NCBI GenBank assembly: GCA_945860245.1
Contig: CAMAPO010000001.1
Location: forward strand, 124,001-188,000
Direction of reading: 5' to 3'
Origin: Bifidobacterium breve
Lineage (GTDB): Bacteria; Actinomycetota; Actinomycetes; Nanopelagicales; Nanopelagicaceae
Length of the DNA: 64,000 nucleotides
Positions 1-10,590 of the stretch are shown one piece after another; position 1 is the first letter of the stretch, and each line of letters begins with the position of its first letter. Position numbers and translations under genes: made by a program. Below the pieces are notes generated by a model that was not told where the DNA came from, made no database searches, and saw nothing but the letters and a program-made list of their open reading frames with translations.

Positions 1-214
1 TCGTGGCGTTGGAATTCGTACCGAGATCGCTTTTGGTGATCGCGCTTTGAAGGGGACGATGAAAGCTGCTGATAAGAGTGGATCTCGCTATGTAGTGATT
101 ATTGGAGATGATGAGGTTGCATCTGGCAGCGTTGAACTTAAGCGTATGAGCGATGGCACGATAACTTCAGTTAAGATTAGCGAATTGCAGAAAGCCCTAA
201 TCGGGGCTCTCTAA
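1..214 (+). CDS. hisS: Histidine--tRNA ligase, C-terminal end (partial)
   Basis: An open frame runs in from the left edge (first full codon at 2) and stops with TAA at 212-214, giving about 70 residues. The segments GIRTEIAFGDRALKGTMKAA and YVVIIGDDEVASGSVELK resemble the anticodon-binding domain at the end of HisRS, where a Rossmann-like fold reads the tRNA-His anticodon. The position directly before aspS fits, because hisS and aspS are neighbours in many bacteria. Only this domain is visible, so the catalytic core cannot be judged. Confidence 0.75.
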   Translation, partial: RGVGIRTEIAFGDRALKGTMKAADKSGSRYVVIIGDDEVASGSVELKRMSDGTITSVKISELQKALIGAL

Positions 215-247
215 AGTTTTACAACCTTAAAGGCGGGCAAAGAAGAG

Positions 248-1996
248 ATGTTACGTACTCACGACGCTGGCTCATTGCGCGCAACGGATGCGGGTCAAGT
301 TGTTTCCTTGGCTGGTTGGGTTGCGCGTCGCCGCGATCACGGTGGGGTGGCATTTATCGATCTTCGCGACGCTACGGGTTCGGTGCAGGTTGTAATTCGT
401 GACGAGGCGCTTGCTGGGCAACTTCGTGCCGAATGGTGTCTGCAAATCACAGGTGAAGTTGTGCTTCGGCCAGAAGGAAATGCGAATTCTGCTCTTCCAA
501 CAGGTGCGATCGAGATTATGGGCGATGATGTAAAAGTTCTGAGCGAATCTGCGGCTTTGCCATTTCCTGTGGATAGTGGCAACGACTCAGAAATTTCAGA
601 GGAAGTTCGCTTGAAGTATCGCTATCTAGATCTGCGTCGTGAAAAGCCGGCTGCCAATTTAAGATTGCGTTCAAAGGTAACCTCAACGATTCGTCGCGTG
701 ATGGAAGATCTAGATTTTCTAGAAATTGAAACGCCATATTTAACACGTAGCACACCCGAAGGCGCGCGTGACTTTCTAGTTCCGGTTCGCCTCCAGCCTG
801 GCAGTTGGTATGCACTTCCTCAGTCCCCACAATTATTTAAGCAGTTATTGATGGTGGCTGGCATGGAGCGTTACTACCAAATAGCACGTTGCTTCCGTGA
901 TGAAGATTTCCGTGCAGATCGCCAACCTGAATTTACGCAACTAGATATCGAAATGTCATTTATCGATCAGGCCGATATTTTGGCAGTAGCCGAGAAGTTG
1001 CTTGTTAAAATTTGGAGAGAAGCTGTTGGCTACGATATCAAGACGCCGATTCGCCACATGACTTACGCCGATGCGATGCAGAATTATGGCTCCGATAAGC
1101 CAGATCTTCGTTTTGATTTAAAATTGGTAGAACAAACTCAATTCTTCGCTAAGACTGAGTTTCGAGTATTCCAAGCGCCGTATATTGGCAGCGTAGTAAT
1201 GCCGGGAGGTGCAACTTCGCCGCGTCGTGAATTAGATGCTTGGCAAGATTGGGCGAAGGCTCGTGGCGCAAAGGGTCTGGCGTACATTCTTGTTAATGAA
1301 GATGGAACATTGGGTGGGCCGGTCTCGAAGAATATTTCACAGGACGAGCAAGATGGGATCGTTGCGGCAGCTGGCGCAAAAGCGGGAGATGCAATCTTCT
1401 TCGCAGCGGGAGAACGCAGTGCGGCACTTGCCTTACTAGGCGCGGTTCGTCTTGAGATCGGTAAACGTTGTAACTTAATTGCTGAGGGAGCTTGGGAATT
1501 TCTCTGGGTTGTAGATGCTCCAATGTTTGAACCAACGGATAACGGTGGTTGGACTGCAGTTCACCATCCATTTACCGGCCCTAAACCAGAGTTTGCCCAG
1601 AGCTTTAAATCAGATCCAGCTAGCGCTTTGGCTTACGCCTATGACATTGTTCTAAATGGAACCGAACTTGGTGGGGGTTCGATACGTATTCACGATCGCC
1701 AAATTCAGAAAGATGTCTTTAACGTTATTGGTTTAAGTGATGAAGAAGCGGCAAGCAAATTCGGCTTCTTATTAGAAGCATTTAATTACGGTCCGCCTCC
1801 ACACGGTGGAATCGCCCTTGGTTTAGATCGTGTCTGCGCCTTGCTAACGGGGAGTGATTCAATCCGAGAGGTGATTGCATTTCCGAAGACCGCCAGCGGT
1901 GGCGATCCGCTTACTGGTGCACCAACTCCGATTACGCCAGCGCAGCGAAAAGAGAGTGGAATTGACGGGCTACCGAAAGCCGAAAGCAAGGGCTAA
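248..1996 (+). CDS. aspS: Aspartate--tRNA ligase
   Basis: Class II aminoacyl-tRNA synthetase that charges tRNA-Asp in the cytoplasm; 582 residues, normal for the bacterial type. The N-terminal OB-fold (about 1-105, with [19 protein letters not shown]) binds the anticodon. Motif 2 is seen in [18 protein letters not shown] and motif 3 in GIALGLDRV near residue 525. The insertion between motifs 2 and 3 is the bacterial GAD-type domain. The ATG follows a purine-rich AAAGAAGAG. Whether it is discriminating or also charges tRNA-Asn cannot be settled here and depends on asnS or gatCAB elsewhere. Confidence 0.95.
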   Translation: MLRTHDAGSLRATDAGQVVSLAGWVARRRDHGGVAFIDLRDATGSVQVVIRDEALAGQLRAEWCLQITGEVVLRPEGNANSALPTGAIEIMGDDVKVLSESAALPFPVDSGNDSEISEEVRLKYRYLDLRREKPAANLRLRSKVTSTIRRVMEDLDFLEIETPYLTRSTPEGARDFLVPVRLQPGSWYALPQSPQLFKQLLMVAGMERYYQIARCFRDEDFRADRQPEFTQLDIEMSFIDQADILAVAEKLLVKIWREAVGYDIKTPIRHMTYADAMQNYGSDKPDLRFDLKLVEQTQFFAKTEFRVFQAPYIGSVVMPGGATSPRRELDAWQDWAKARGAKGLAYILVNEDGTLGGPVSKNISQDEQDGIVAAAGAKAGDAIFFAAGERSAALALLGAVRLEIGKRCNLIAEGAWEFLWVVDAPMFEPTDNGGWTAVHHPFTGPKPEFAQSFKSDPASALAYAYDIVLNGTELGGGSIRIHDRQIQKDVFNVIGLSDEEAASKFGFLLEAFNYGPPPHGGIALGLDRVCALLTGSDSIREVIAFPKTASGGDPLTGAPTPITPAQRKESGIDGLPKAESKG

Positions 1997-2058
1997 GGCC
2001 TCTCTCGGGTAGGCTCTGCCTAACTTAAGTTTATTTAATTTGGCGAAAGGTTCAGAAA

Positions 2059-2427
2059 ATGGTTACAGGTCCAGGCGGAGTTGCAACGATCATTGCTGCC
2101 TGCTCGCTTCTCGTAATAGCTATTGCTATTTCGTACGCCGTCATTCGTATCGGTCGATTTATTGATGAGGCAAAGATCTCTCTAAAGACTATGACCGATG
2201 AGACTGCACCACTAATCCACGAGTCAACTAGAACGGTGGAGTTGATAAATAGCCCACTAGAAAGTTTTGCTCGTATCACCAAGAATGTGGAAGATGTAAC
2301 TACAAAAGTTGCTGATGCCACCACAGGATTTATGGATAAGAGTGGACCAGCGGTGAAAGTGGCTGGCGCGATAATTAGCGCAGCGGGTATGAAGAAGACG
2401 CGTGCAAAAAAGAAGAAGGCGAAGTAA
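2059..2427 (+). CDS. DUF948-family membrane-anchored protein
   Basis: A 122-residue protein with one N-terminal transmembrane helix (about residues 8-29), a helical stretch likely to form a coiled coil, and a lysine-rich tail (KKTRAKKKKAK). This matches the DUF948 proteins found between aspS and alaS in many Actinobacteria. No enzymatic motif is seen and the function is unknown; a membrane-tethered scaffold is the most that can be inferred. An AAAGG Shine-Dalgarno lies 9 nt before the ATG. It ends 9 bp before alaS, so the two are probably co-transcribed. Confidence 0.75.
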   Translation: MVTGPGGVATIIAACSLLVIAIAISYAVIRIGRFIDEAKISLKTMTDETAPLIHESTRTVELINSPLESFARITKNVEDVTTKVADATTGFMDKSGPAVKVAGAIISAAGMKKTRAKKKKAK

Positions 2428-2436
2428 GCCTACAAA

Positions 2437-5112
2437 GTGGAATCCGCCGAGATCCGTTCGCGCTGGCTACGCTTTTTCGAAAGCGATAACCGCGAAGGCT
2501 TAAATCACACCGTTGTGCCATCGGCCTCTCTTATTGCTGATGACCCCAACTTGCTCCTAGTTAACGCTGGAATGGTGCCATTTAAACCTTACTTTCTTGG
2601 CGAAATTACCCCGCCCTTTAAGCGCGCAACTTCCGTTCAAAAATGTGTTCGTACTTTAGATATAGATGAAGTTGGAAAAACTACTCGTCACGCCTCTTTC
2701 TTTCAGATGTGCGGCAACTTCTCTTTCGGCGATTATTTTAAAGAGGGCGCTATCGCTCTAGCTTGGGATTTATTGACCCGTCCAATTTCCGATGGGGGAT
2801 ATGGCTTTCCTGAAGATAAGTTGTGGGTGACGGTCTATCTCACCGATGATGAAGCAGCAGATATTTGGCATAAGAAGATTGGCATTCCCAAGGAGCGTAT
2901 CCAACGCCGCGACATGGCGGATAACTTTTGGTCGATGGGCGTTCCTGGCCCTTGCGGACCGTGTTCTGAGATTTACTTTGACCGCGGACCCGCCTACGGA
3001 CGTGATGGTGGTCCGATTGCTGATGAGAATAGATATCTCGAAATTTGGAACCTGGTGTTCATGCAAAATGAACGTGGTGCAGGTGGTGGTAAAGATGGTT
3101 ACCCGATTCTTGGCGAACTACCCGCAAAGAGTATTGATACCGGTCTCGGCCTAGAACGAACAGCGGCTCTATTGCAAGGTGTGGATAATATTTACGAGAT
3201 TGATACCACGATGCAGATTGTGCAGCGTGCTATGGATCTTAGTGGCGTCAAATACGGTGCGAATGAGAGATCTGATATCTCACTGCGCGTCATCGCAGAT
3301 CACGCGCGTACATCAGCAATGTTAATTGGTGATGGTGTGACGCCAGGTAATGAAGGACGAGGTTATGTTCTTCGTCGCATGATGCGCCGCACAATTAGAA
3401 ATATGCGCCTTCTCGGAACCAACGATCCAATTATGTCCGAACTCACCGTTGCTGCCATCGGTGCCATGGGCACGCAATATCCAGAGTTGATTAGCGATAA
3501 GAAGCGAATTTTAGAAGTATCGGTATCTGAGGAAGAATCTTTCTTACAGACTTTAAAGAGTGGAACACAGATTTTCGACCTTGCTTCTGCGCAATTGAAG
3601 AGCGAGAAGAAGAGAGTCTTGCCTGGAGAGGAAGTCTTTAAGCTCCACGATACCTACGGTTTTCCTTTCGATTTAACCCTGGAAATGGCCCGTGAAGCAG
3701 GTTTGGAGGTAGATGAAGCTGGGTTTACTAGGCTGATGAAAGAACAACGCGATCGCGCTAAATCAGATGCGAAGGCGAAGAAAAGTGGTCACACAGATTT
3801 GAGCGAGTATAAGAAGATCGCTGATTCTAAAGGTGTGGGCGAATTTATTGGTTATACAAATACACAATCTGAAGCAAAGTTAAATGGAATTCTGGTCAAC
3901 GGTCTAAGCGTTTCGAGCGCTAGCGCTGGAGATGGCGTTGAAATCGTTTTAGACCGAACTCCTTTCTATGCCGAGGGTGGCGGGCAATTGGCTGATGGTG
4001 GAACAATCACGTTGGCCAGTGGCGCAGTAATTGAGATTGATGATGTGCAGATGCCAATTAAGGATCTTTCAGTACATCGTGGTCGCGTGCTATCTGGTGC
4101 AATTGCATTGGGAGATAGCGCTCTAGCTGAGATTGATGGTGAGCGACGCAGCGCGATCTCTCGTTCACATACAGCGACACATATGGTTCATAAAGCCTTT
4201 CGGGAATTTCTGGGTGAGACAGCTACCCAAGCAGGTTCAGAAAATTCACCAGGTCGTTTTCGCTTCGATTTCCCCGCAACGGGCGCGGTTCCAGATAGCG
4301 TCTTAAGCGATGTAGAAGCACGTGTAAATACTTTACTCCTTGATGATTTAGAAGTTAGCGCGGAGGTAATGTCACAAGAAGCTGCGAAAAAAATTGGCGC
4401 AATGGCACTTTTTGGTGAGAAGTATGGCGATCAAGTGAGAGTAATTAGCGTTGGAGATTGGGCGCGTGAACTTTGTGGGGGCACACACGTAGCTCGCTCG
4501 GGTCAGCTTGGAGTAATAAAACTCCTGAGCGAATCTTCTATTGGAGCAGGAGTCCGACGTGTAGAAGCGCTCGTCGGTGTCGACGCCTATAAATTCCTAG
4601 CACGCGAACATCTCTTATTGAATTCACTTACCGATTTAATAAAAGGTTCGCGCGCCGAAGAGTTACCAGAGCGGATTTCAGATCTCTTGGCGAAGATGAA
4701 GGAAATTGAGAAGGAGTTAGCGGCGGTACGTTCGGCGGCGGCAATGTCTGATCTATCCTCGTTAGCTGCGAAAGCGAAAATGGTTAACGGAACTTCATTT
4801 ATTGCACTCAAGATTGCAGATGGAGTCGTTGTCGATGATCTACGTAAGATCGCTCTAGATTTACGTAACCGAAACGCTAAATCGGTGGTTGTTTTAATAA
4901 GTGTGACAGATGGTAAACCAGTACTGGTTGCCGCTGTTAGTGATGGCGCAAGAGCTCAAGGCATTAAGGCGGGCGCTCTTGTAAAGATTGGTTCGACGAT
5001 CCTTGGCGGTGGCGGTGGCGGCAAGGATGATTTTGCACAAGGTGGAGGAACATCTACTTCTGAAGTTACCAACGCTTTAACAGCAATCGAGAAAGCTCTT
5101 TCGGGAAATTAA
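2437..5112 (+). CDS. alaS: Alanine--tRNA ligase
   Basis: Charges tRNA-Ala and clears mischarged Ser/Gly-tRNA. The 891 residues hold the full architecture: class II aminoacylation core (about 1-260), tRNA recognition region, editing domain with zinc-site motifs HTATH and CGGTH, and a C-terminal glycine-rich DHHA1 domain ([15 protein letters not shown]). The GTG start at 2437 gives the expected N-terminus ([14 protein letters not shown]). No clear Shine-Dalgarno lies in the 9 bp after the preceding gene, so translational coupling is likely. Its stop overlaps the ruvX start as TAATG. Confidence 0.96.
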   Translation: MESAEIRSRWLRFFESDNREGLNHTVVPSASLIADDPNLLLVNAGMVPFKPYFLGEITPPFKRATSVQKCVRTLDIDEVGKTTRHASFFQMCGNFSFGDYFKEGAIALAWDLLTRPISDGGYGFPEDKLWVTVYLTDDEAADIWHKKIGIPKERIQRRDMADNFWSMGVPGPCGPCSEIYFDRGPAYGRDGGPIADENRYLEIWNLVFMQNERGAGGGKDGYPILGELPAKSIDTGLGLERTAALLQGVDNIYEIDTTMQIVQRAMDLSGVKYGANERSDISLRVIADHARTSAMLIGDGVTPGNEGRGYVLRRMMRRTIRNMRLLGTNDPIMSELTVAAIGAMGTQYPELISDKKRILEVSVSEEESFLQTLKSGTQIFDLASAQLKSEKKRVLPGEEVFKLHDTYGFPFDLTLEMAREAGLEVDEAGFTRLMKEQRDRAKSDAKAKKSGHTDLSEYKKIADSKGVGEFIGYTNTQSEAKLNGILVNGLSVSSASAGDGVEIVLDRTPFYAEGGGQLADGGTITLASGAVIEIDDVQMPIKDLSVHRGRVLSGAIALGDSALAEIDGERRSAISRSHTATHMVHKAFREFLGETATQAGSENSPGRFRFDFPATGAVPDSVLSDVEARVNTLLLDDLEVSAEVMSQEAAKKIGAMALFGEKYGDQVRVISVGDWARELCGGTHVARSGQLGVIKLLSESSIGAGVRRVEALVGVDAYKFLAREHLLLNSLTDLIKGSRAEELPERISDLLAKMKEIEKELAAVRSAAAMSDLSSLAAKAKMVNGTSFIALKIADGVVVDDLRKIALDLRNRNAKSVVVLISVTDGKPVLVAAVSDGARAQGIKAGALVKIGSTILGGGGGGKDDFAQGGGTSTSEVTNALTAIEKALSGN

Positions 5113-5534
5113 TGGCGCGCATCGGGCGTCGAATTGCATTCGATTACGGTGATGTGCGCATCGGCGTTGCAATCTGCGATCCTGATGGAATTCTCGCAAC
5201 GCCGATCGCCACTTTGCAAAGTAAGAACCCTGCCCTGAAGAGCGAGATTGCTAAATTATTGAATGAGTATGAACCCGTTAAGGCGTACGTCGGTAACCCC
5301 AAGTTATTAAGCGGGGCCGATGGCGAAGCAGTTGCAAAAGTTTTGGCCTTCACCGAGTTCTTAACTGCAAACTTTGACCTACCTATAACGCTCGTTGATG
5401 AGCGACTATCCACGGTTTCAGCGGCGCGGCAGCTGCGCGAATCAGGCCTAGATTCAAAAAGTGCAAAGTCATTAATTGATGCAGCAGCTGCCGTTGCAAT
5501 TCTCGAGCAAGGCTTGGCAAATGAGAGTAAATAA
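5112..5534 (+). CDS. ruvX: Putative pre-16S rRNA nuclease / Holliday junction resolvase (YqgF/RuvX)
   Basis: 140-residue RNase H-fold protein. The N-terminal FDYGDVRIGVAICDPDG carries the first catalytic aspartate, VDERLST in the middle is the family signature, and the C-terminal DSKSAKSLIDAAAA leads to the last acidic residue. In E. coli the orthologue matures the 16S 5' end; a role at Holliday junctions has also been proposed. The alaS-ruvX-mltG-aroE order is standard in Actinobacteria. The start overlaps the alaS stop by one base, and its 3' end overlaps the chosen mltG start by 14 bp. Confidence 0.9.
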   Translation: MARIGRRIAFDYGDVRIGVAICDPDGILATPIATLQSKNPALKSEIAKLLNEYEPVKAYVGNPKLLSGADGEAVAKVLAFTEFLTANFDLPITLVDERLSTVSAARQLRESGLDSKSAKSLIDAAAAVAILEQGLANESK

Positions 5535-6555
5535 ACCTGCCCTCTTACGTGTGATTGCCGCCTTGGCTGTTGTATTCATTTTTACAGGTGGTCTCCACGA
5601 AATGCGCAAAAGCGGTGGGAGAGCGCCGGACTTTCCTTGCCAATTGAGCGATAGTAAAGATGTGACAATTTCTATTGGTAAAGGGGCAACTGGTGCGGTA
5701 ATAGCGCAGCAACTTTTTGAAGCTGATGTTATTAAATCTAGTTCATCTTTCTTCCAAGCGGCAGTTATTGATAAACGTTCCGAAAGAATTGCACCCGGTT
5801 CTCACAGAATTCAAATAAATCTATGTGCAAAAGACGCGCTAGATCAGCTTTTGGATCCCAAGCGAATCACAAGCCTGATAAGTGTTATTGAGGGTGCGTG
5901 GAGCACTGAAATCGCAGATGCAATGGTGGCTGCCGGATTTTCTCGAAGCGAAGTTACTAAGGCAATCAAGTCGGTTGACCTTCCTCCTGGCTTCAAAATG
6001 CTAGAAGGCTTGCTCTTTCCAGCGCAGTATTCATTCGAAGATAAGACATCAGCGCTGAGTGCATTATCTTCAATGATTGATCAGGCCTTAGTAAAGATTG
6101 AGAACTCTGGAATCGCAGCAGGCAGTGGAAATTTCTCACCAGAACAATTATTAATCATTGCCTCGATTATTCAAGCAGAAGGAGAACCCAAGGACTTCAG
6201 TAAAGTCTCGCAAGTTATTCGTAATCGCTTGAAAATAGGTATGCCCTTGCAGATGGATTCAACAGTTCACTATATTCAAAAACTGCGGGGCAACATTTTT
6301 CTCAGTACGAAATCAACTCTTATTAAGTCTGAATACAACACCTATCGTAAGTACGGATTGCCTCCTGGTCCCATTGGAAATCCAGGGCTAGCGGCGATGG
6401 TCGCCGCAGTAAGCCCTGAAGTTGGGGACTGGATCTACTTCATAACGGTCGCACCAGGCGACACGCGTTTCACAGCATCGCTGGATAAGTTTAATATATG
6501 GAAGGCTGAGTACAAGAAGAATTTACGTGCTGGAGTATTTGGGAGCGCCAAGTGA
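5521..6555 (+). CDS. mltG: Endolytic peptidoglycan transglycosylase MltG
   Basis: Membrane-bound lytic transglycosylase that cuts nascent glycan strands. The ATG at 5521 gives 344 residues with a short basic N-terminus followed at once by a transmembrane helix (about 8-26), as expected; an upstream in-frame ATG at 5476 would put 15 extra residues inside ruvX. A LysM-like/YceG region follows. The catalytic glutamate is about residue 220 in IIASIIQAEG, and LPPGPIGNPG is the conserved C-terminal motif. The stop overlaps the aroE GTG by 4 bp (GTGA). Confidence 0.9.
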   Translation: MRVNKPALLRVIAALAVVFIFTGGLHEMRKSGGRAPDFPCQLSDSKDVTISIGKGATGAVIAQQLFEADVIKSSSSFFQAAVIDKRSERIAPGSHRIQINLCAKDALDQLLDPKRITSLISVIEGAWSTEIADAMVAAGFSRSEVTKAIKSVDLPPGFKMLEGLLFPAQYSFEDKTSALSALSSMIDQALVKIENSGIAAGSGNFSPEQLLIIASIIQAEGEPKDFSKVSQVIRNRLKIGMPLQMDSTVHYIQKLRGNIFLSTKSTLIKSEYNTYRKYGLPPGPIGNPGLAAMVAAVSPEVGDWIYFITVAPGDTRFTASLDKFNIWKAEYKKNLRAGVFGSAK

Positions 6556-7373
6556 GTCAGGAATCTTTGCGTGGTGCGGTCCTTGGATACCCGATTAACC
6601 ACTCGCTCTCGCCTCTTTTACATAAGAAAGCCTATGACTTATTGGGAATCAGTGGTGAATATACCGCGATAGAAGTAAAAAGTGGTGAACTACTAGATTT
6701 CATCAACAAGCGCGGAAATGATTTTGATTATTTTTCACTAACGATGCCGCTGAAGGAAGAGGCGCTCGATTTAAAACTGGATATTAAGATCGATGAATTG
6801 GGGAGACGAATTCAGTCGCTCAACACGTTGATACGCACCGACAACACCTGGAGCGCAACTAGTACAGACGGTTCAGGCTTTATTAAGTCACTCAACAACG
6901 CAGGCTATTCACAATTTAATAGAGTTTTAGTTTTAGGTGCAGGAGGGACGGCCCGTGCAGTTGCCGGCGCTCTTGATGACATCGCAATATCCGTTGATGT
7001 AATGCGTCGTAGCGTGAGACGGAGTTCTGCGATTGCCGCTTGCTTTGAGAAGATCGAGTGTAATTTTCTAGATTGGGACGACTTAGTCGATCTAAGTGAC
7101 TATGACTTGGTGGTAAACACCACGCCATCAGGGGCTGCGGACTTAGTGGCCGAGAATCTACCGCGCCAAATAAAGGGTCTACTCTTCGATGTTTTGTATA
7201 AGCCCTGGCCCACCCTTTTGGCGCGACGCTGGGGAGATGCCGGCGGTAAAACTCTAAGTGGGTATGAGTTGTTGCTCTACCAAGGAATCGATCAACTTGG
7301 TTTGGTTACGAATATGGATGGGAGATCAATAGATCAGGAGTTACGTATCGCCTTGACGAACGCAGCTATTTGA
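6552..7373 (+). CDS. aroE: Shikimate dehydrogenase
   Basis: Reduces 3-dehydroshikimate to shikimate with NADPH. 273 residues, typical length. The N-terminal GYPINHSLSPLLHKKAYDLL contains the SxS substrate-binding serines; the lysine of LTMPLKEEAL sits where the catalytic lysine is expected; VLGAGGTARAV is the NADPH-binding loop; GYELLLYQG closes the active site. The GTG start overlaps the mltG stop by 4 bp. It is the first of the shikimate genes here; aroC, aroK, aroB and aroQ follow after the prepilin peptidase. Confidence 0.93.
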   Translation: MSQESLRGAVLGYPINHSLSPLLHKKAYDLLGISGEYTAIEVKSGELLDFINKRGNDFDYFSLTMPLKEEALDLKLDIKIDELGRRIQSLNTLIRTDNTWSATSTDGSGFIKSLNNAGYSQFNRVLVLGAGGTARAVAGALDDIAISVDVMRRSVRRSSAIAACFEKIECNFLDWDDLVDLSDYDLVVNTTPSGAADLVAENLPRQIKGLLFDVLYKPWPTLLARRWGDAGGKTLSGYELLLYQGIDQLGLVTNMDGRSIDQELRIALTNAAI

Positions 7374-7408
7374 TCCACAGCGTCTAAATCCCTTTACTCA
7401 TTGATAAC

Positions 7409-7414
7409 TATGCT
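7409..7414 (+). promoter_or_regulatory. Probable -10 element of a leaderless promoter (prepilin peptidase)
   Basis: TATGCT fits TAnnnT and ends 6 nt before the GTG at 7421, so transcription would begin at or next to the start codon. No Shine-Dalgarno is present, which supports leaderless translation and the choice of GTG. Confidence 0.5.
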
Positions 7415-7420
7415 TTTCTG

Positions 7421-7819
7421 GTGTATCTGGCACTTATTGGATTTTCTCTTTATATTTCATATATAGATCTAAAGAGCCATCGCATATCTAACAGATCTCT
7501 AGCGCTGGCATTTCCGCTCTTTCTAACACTCGCATATGTGCAGGGTCAATCACTGTATCTGAAGAGCGCTCTATTATGCGCTGCGATATCCCCTTTACTT
7601 ATCAAAGCAAAGATTGGAGCTGGTGATGTCAAATTGCTCATCTTACTTGCTCTCTTTTTTCTTCCTAACACTTTGTTGATCTGGAGTGATTTTCTATCTC
7701 TTTTTTCAACGATTTCCGTCGCCCTAATTTTGCACACCGGCCTAAAGGAGAGAACGCTGCAATCGAGTATCGCTCTTGCGCCCGCTATTTGCGGCGCGGT
7801 TATTTGGTGCGCAAGTTAG
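7421..7819 (+). CDS. Prepilin peptidase-like protein (A24 family, catalytic domain only)
   Basis: A 132-residue hydrophobic protein with about four to five membrane helices. Both aspartates of the A24 aspartyl protease family are present: one in [12 protein letters not shown] and one in the GAGDVKLL motif. Family members cut the leader of type IV pilin-like precursors at the inner membrane. The N-terminal methyltransferase part of full PilD is absent, as in short archaeal/TadV-type and actinobacterial forms. It lies between aroE and aroC, as in Mycobacterium. No pilin or tad gene is nearby, so its substrate is unknown. Confidence 0.75.
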   Translation: MYLALIGFSLYISYIDLKSHRISNRSLALAFPLFLTLAYVQGQSLYLKSALLCAAISPLLIKAKIGAGDVKLLILLALFFLPNTLLIWSDFLSLFSTISVALILHTGLKERTLQSSIALAPAICGAVIWCAS

Positions 7820-7844
7820 AGCCATTATCTGCGACAATATGCCA

Positions 7845-9026
7845 ATGCGTTGGCTTACAGCAGGTGAATCCCATGGGCAGGCTCTCTCTGCCATTATTGA
7901 AGGAATTCCGGCAAGCGTTGCGCTGACTTCGAAAGAAATTGATTACCATCTAATGCGTCGACGACTTGGTTTTGGTCGGGGAGCTAGGCAGAATTTCGAA
8001 GCAGATAAGATCACAATTCTCGGTGGTATTCGCTTGGGGCTGACTCAAGGTGGACCGATATCAATTCAAGTAGGAAATTCGGAATGGCCAAAGTGGGAAA
8101 AAGTTATGTCGGCTGATCCGGTTCCACTCGATGAGATAAAAGATCTAGCGCGTAATGCTCCACTTTCGCGCCCACGACCAGGTCATGCTGATCTCGTTGG
8201 AATGCAAAAATATGATTTAGATGATGCTCGGCCAATTTTAGAACGGGCAAGTGCGCGCGAAACTGCCGCCCGAGTCGCGCTCGGCGCTGTTGCAAGAGCA
8301 TTTTTAGAGCAGAGCGTTGGAATTACTATTTTGAGCCATGTTGTCTCTATCGGCAAAGCAAGAATTCCTGAGGGAACTGCGTTACCACTTGCCTCCGATA
8401 TGGAACGGATCGATTCTGACCCGGTGCGTTGTGCAGATCCGGCGACAAGTTTGAAAATGGTCGCTGAAATTGAAGCCGCGCATTCAGATGCAGACACTCT
8501 AGGCGGCGTGTGTGAAGTTCTCGCTTTCAACTTGCCTCCAGGGCTAGGCTCGCACGTTCATTGGGACCGCAGATTAGACGCCCGATTAGCTGGTGCAATG
8601 ATGGGGATTCAAGCAATTAAAGGCGTAGAAATTGGTGATGGATTTCGCACGGCAGAGCGTCGCGGATCTGTAGCACATGATGAAATTGAACGCGGTGCAG
8701 ATGGACTCATAACTCGACGAACCGATCGCGCTGGCGGCACCGAAGGCGGCATGTCTAATGGTGAAATTTTGCGAGTAAGTGTTGCGATGAAACCCATTTC
8801 AACCGTCCCCAAAGCTCTTGACACTATTGATGTAAAAACAGGTGAAGCCGCTAAAGCTATTAACCAAAGATCTGATGTGTGTGCAGTTCCTGCAGCGGGT
8901 GTGGTTGCCGAAGCTATGGCAGCCCTGGTTCTCGCCGAAGCAGTTCTTGAGAAGTTCGGTGGAGATAGCGTCACTGAAACAAGACGTAATTACGAAGCAT
9001 ATCTCGCTAATCTTCGATTTAAGTAG
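7845..9026 (+). CDS. aroC: Chorismate synthase
   Basis: Last step to chorismate: removes phosphate from EPSP using reduced FMN. The ATG at 7845 gives 393 residues starting [11 protein letters not shown], the usual N-terminus; the frame stays open upstream to 7776 and a second ATG lies at 7839, but these extensions lack family similarity. Conserved stretches are the early [15 protein letters not shown] with its conserved histidine, [12 protein letters not shown], and the C-terminal [13 protein letters not shown]. It lies 5 bp before aroK. Confidence 0.95.
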   Translation: MRWLTAGESHGQALSAIIEGIPASVALTSKEIDYHLMRRRLGFGRGARQNFEADKITILGGIRLGLTQGGPISIQVGNSEWPKWEKVMSADPVPLDEIKDLARNAPLSRPRPGHADLVGMQKYDLDDARPILERASARETAARVALGAVARAFLEQSVGITILSHVVSIGKARIPEGTALPLASDMERIDSDPVRCADPATSLKMVAEIEAAHSDADTLGGVCEVLAFNLPPGLGSHVHWDRRLDARLAGAMMGIQAIKGVEIGDGFRTAERRGSVAHDEIERGADGLITRRTDRAGGTEGGMSNGEILRVSVAMKPISTVPKALDTIDVKTGEAAKAINQRSDVCAVPAAGVVAEAMAALVLAEAVLEKFGGDSVTETRRNYEAYLANLRFK

Positions 9027-9031
9027 TCGTT

Positions 9032-9538
9032 GTGGCTAAATCAATAATTCTTATTGGTCCTCCCGGTTCTGGTAAGTCAACAATTGGTAGGGCGCTTTCG
9101 CGCAAATTGAATATCTCATTCACAGATACCGATGATCTTATTGAAGTCCGCGCCGGATCGAGTATTTCTCAAATATTTATTGATAGAGGCGAACCTTGGT
9201 TTCGCGAATTGGAGGAAGCAGTTTTGAAAGAAGAGTTAGCCAGATTAGATGGCGTTCTTTCACTTGGGGGAGGAGCACCACTTTCTGAAACCGCGCAAGA
9301 ACTTCTTCGCAGGATTGACGATGCAGTTGTTTATCTCGATGTTTCGCTAGCGACAGCAGCTCCGCGCGTAGGGTTTAATCGCGATCGTCCTCTGTTACTC
9401 AATAATCCACGAGGCGCTTGGCAGGAGTTGATGGATAAACGACGTCCAATTTATGAAGCGCTGGCAACTTATGTAGTGAAAGTTGATGAGCGCGCTCCAA
9501 AGGATATTGTTGCTGAGATCGTTAGACTTACACAATGA
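9032..9538 (+). CDS. aroK: Shikimate kinase
   Basis: Phosphorylates shikimate at the 3-OH with ATP. 168 residues, family length. Walker A is GPPGSGKST near residues 9-17; TDTDDLIE holds the Mg/shikimate aspartates; FRELEEAVLKE and LGGGAPLS are the shikimate-binding motifs; the lid arginine is in NRDRPLL. GTG start. Its stop overlaps the aroB start as ATGA, so the aroK-aroB-aroQ genes are probably translationally coupled. Confidence 0.94.
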   Translation: MAKSIILIGPPGSGKSTIGRALSRKLNISFTDTDDLIEVRAGSSISQIFIDRGEPWFRELEEAVLKEELARLDGVLSLGGGAPLSETAQELLRRIDDAVVYLDVSLATAAPRVGFNRDRPLLLNNPRGAWQELMDKRRPIYEALATYVVKVDERAPKDIVAEIVRLTQ

Positions 9539-10590
9539 GCACGATCGAGGTAAGTGCAGAACATAACTATGGGATTTTGATTGATGTTGATTGGAAATCA
9601 GAGTTATCCAGATTGCTCGTGGGGCGTACTCGTGCTGCCTTTATAGTCTCGCAAGAAATGCAATCGCGTCTCGGAGATATTGATAGCGGAGATACTGAGA
9701 TTTTTACCTTTCCGATTCCTGATGGTGAGGGTGGAAAATCAGCGTCTACCTTGTTGCAAGTATGGAATTGGCTCGGTGCTGCTGGATTCACTCGTAACGA
9801 TGTAGTTGTTGCACTTGGTGGTGGTGCGACTACAGACTTTGGTGGTTTTGCGGCGGCATCTTGGCTGCGGGGAATTGATTGGGTAGCAGTTCCTACTACT
9901 GTGGCAGGAATGGTAGATGCTGCAGTCGGTGGAAAAACCGCTATCAATAGTGAGTACGGAAAAAATTTGATTGGCGCATTTCATAGCCCCGTTGCAGTTG
10001 TAATTGATTTCTCGTGGCTGGAAACTTTGACCGATCGTGATTACGCAGCGGGTTTAGCCGAAGTTGTTAAAGCAGGATTTATTGCAGATGGTGTAATTCT
10101 GGATTTATTACGTGGCAAAAGCTTGGGTGCAATCCGTGGAGATCGTGAAGCGGTCAAAGAGATATTCACGCGCGCGATAGCGGTTAAGGCCAATGTTGTG
10201 TCACAGGATTTCAAAGAAAGTTTTGCACGAGAGGCCTTAAATTATGGCCACACTCTTGGCCATGCTATTGAACTGGAATGTAAGTTTTCGATGCGCCATG
10301 GTGAATGTGTTTCGATAGGAATGGCCTTTATGGCTCAGGTTCAGTTGGCATTAGGGTTAATCACATCAGAGCTAGCCCAAGATCATTTAGATATCTTGCA
10401 AGGACTGGGTCTTCCTGTTTCATATAAACGGAGCTCTTGGCCGGTTCTGCTTGCGAATATGTCACTCGATAAAAAAGCCCGCGGGAAGTCTCTTCGCTTC
10501 GTTACAATTACGGCTATTGGTAAGACTGATCGTTTGGAGAATCCAGATGATAATCTTCTATTTACGGCATATGAGAAGGTGAGCTTATGA
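9535..10590 (+). CDS. aroB: 3-Dehydroquinate synthase
   Basis: Makes 3-dehydroquinate from DAHP using NAD+ and a divalent metal. 351 residues. DGEGGKS binds NAD; ALGGGATTDFGGFAA and the VPTTVAGMVDAAVGGKTAIN region are signature motifs; the metal ligands are expected in LAEVVKAG (Glu), NYGHTLGHAIE and HGECVSIGM (His). It overlaps aroK and aroQ by 4 bp each. No aroA or DAHP synthase lies in the window, so the pathway is completed elsewhere. Confidence 0.95.
   Translation: MSTIEVSAEHNYGILIDVDWKSELSRLLVGRTRAAFIVSQEMQSRLGDIDSGDTEIFTFPIPDGEGGKSASTLLQVWNWLGAAGFTRNDVVVALGGGATTDFGGFAAASWLRGIDWVAVPTTVAGMVDAAVGGKTAINSEYGKNLIGAFHSPVAVVIDFSWLETLTDRDYAAGLAEVVKAGFIADGVILDLLRGKSLGAIRGDREAVKEIFTRAIAVKANVVSQDFKESFAREALNYGHTLGHAIELECKFSMRHGECVSIGMAFMAQVQLALGLITSELAQDHLDILQGLGLPVSYKRSSWPVLLANMSLDKKARGKSLRFVTITAIGKTDRLENPDDNLLFTAYEKVSL

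Noticed and set aside
2010-2022. TAGGC-TCT-GCCTA hairpin after aspS as a terminator
   Set aside because: Only a 5-bp stem with a 3-nt loop and a mixed A/T stretch after it; too weak to call.
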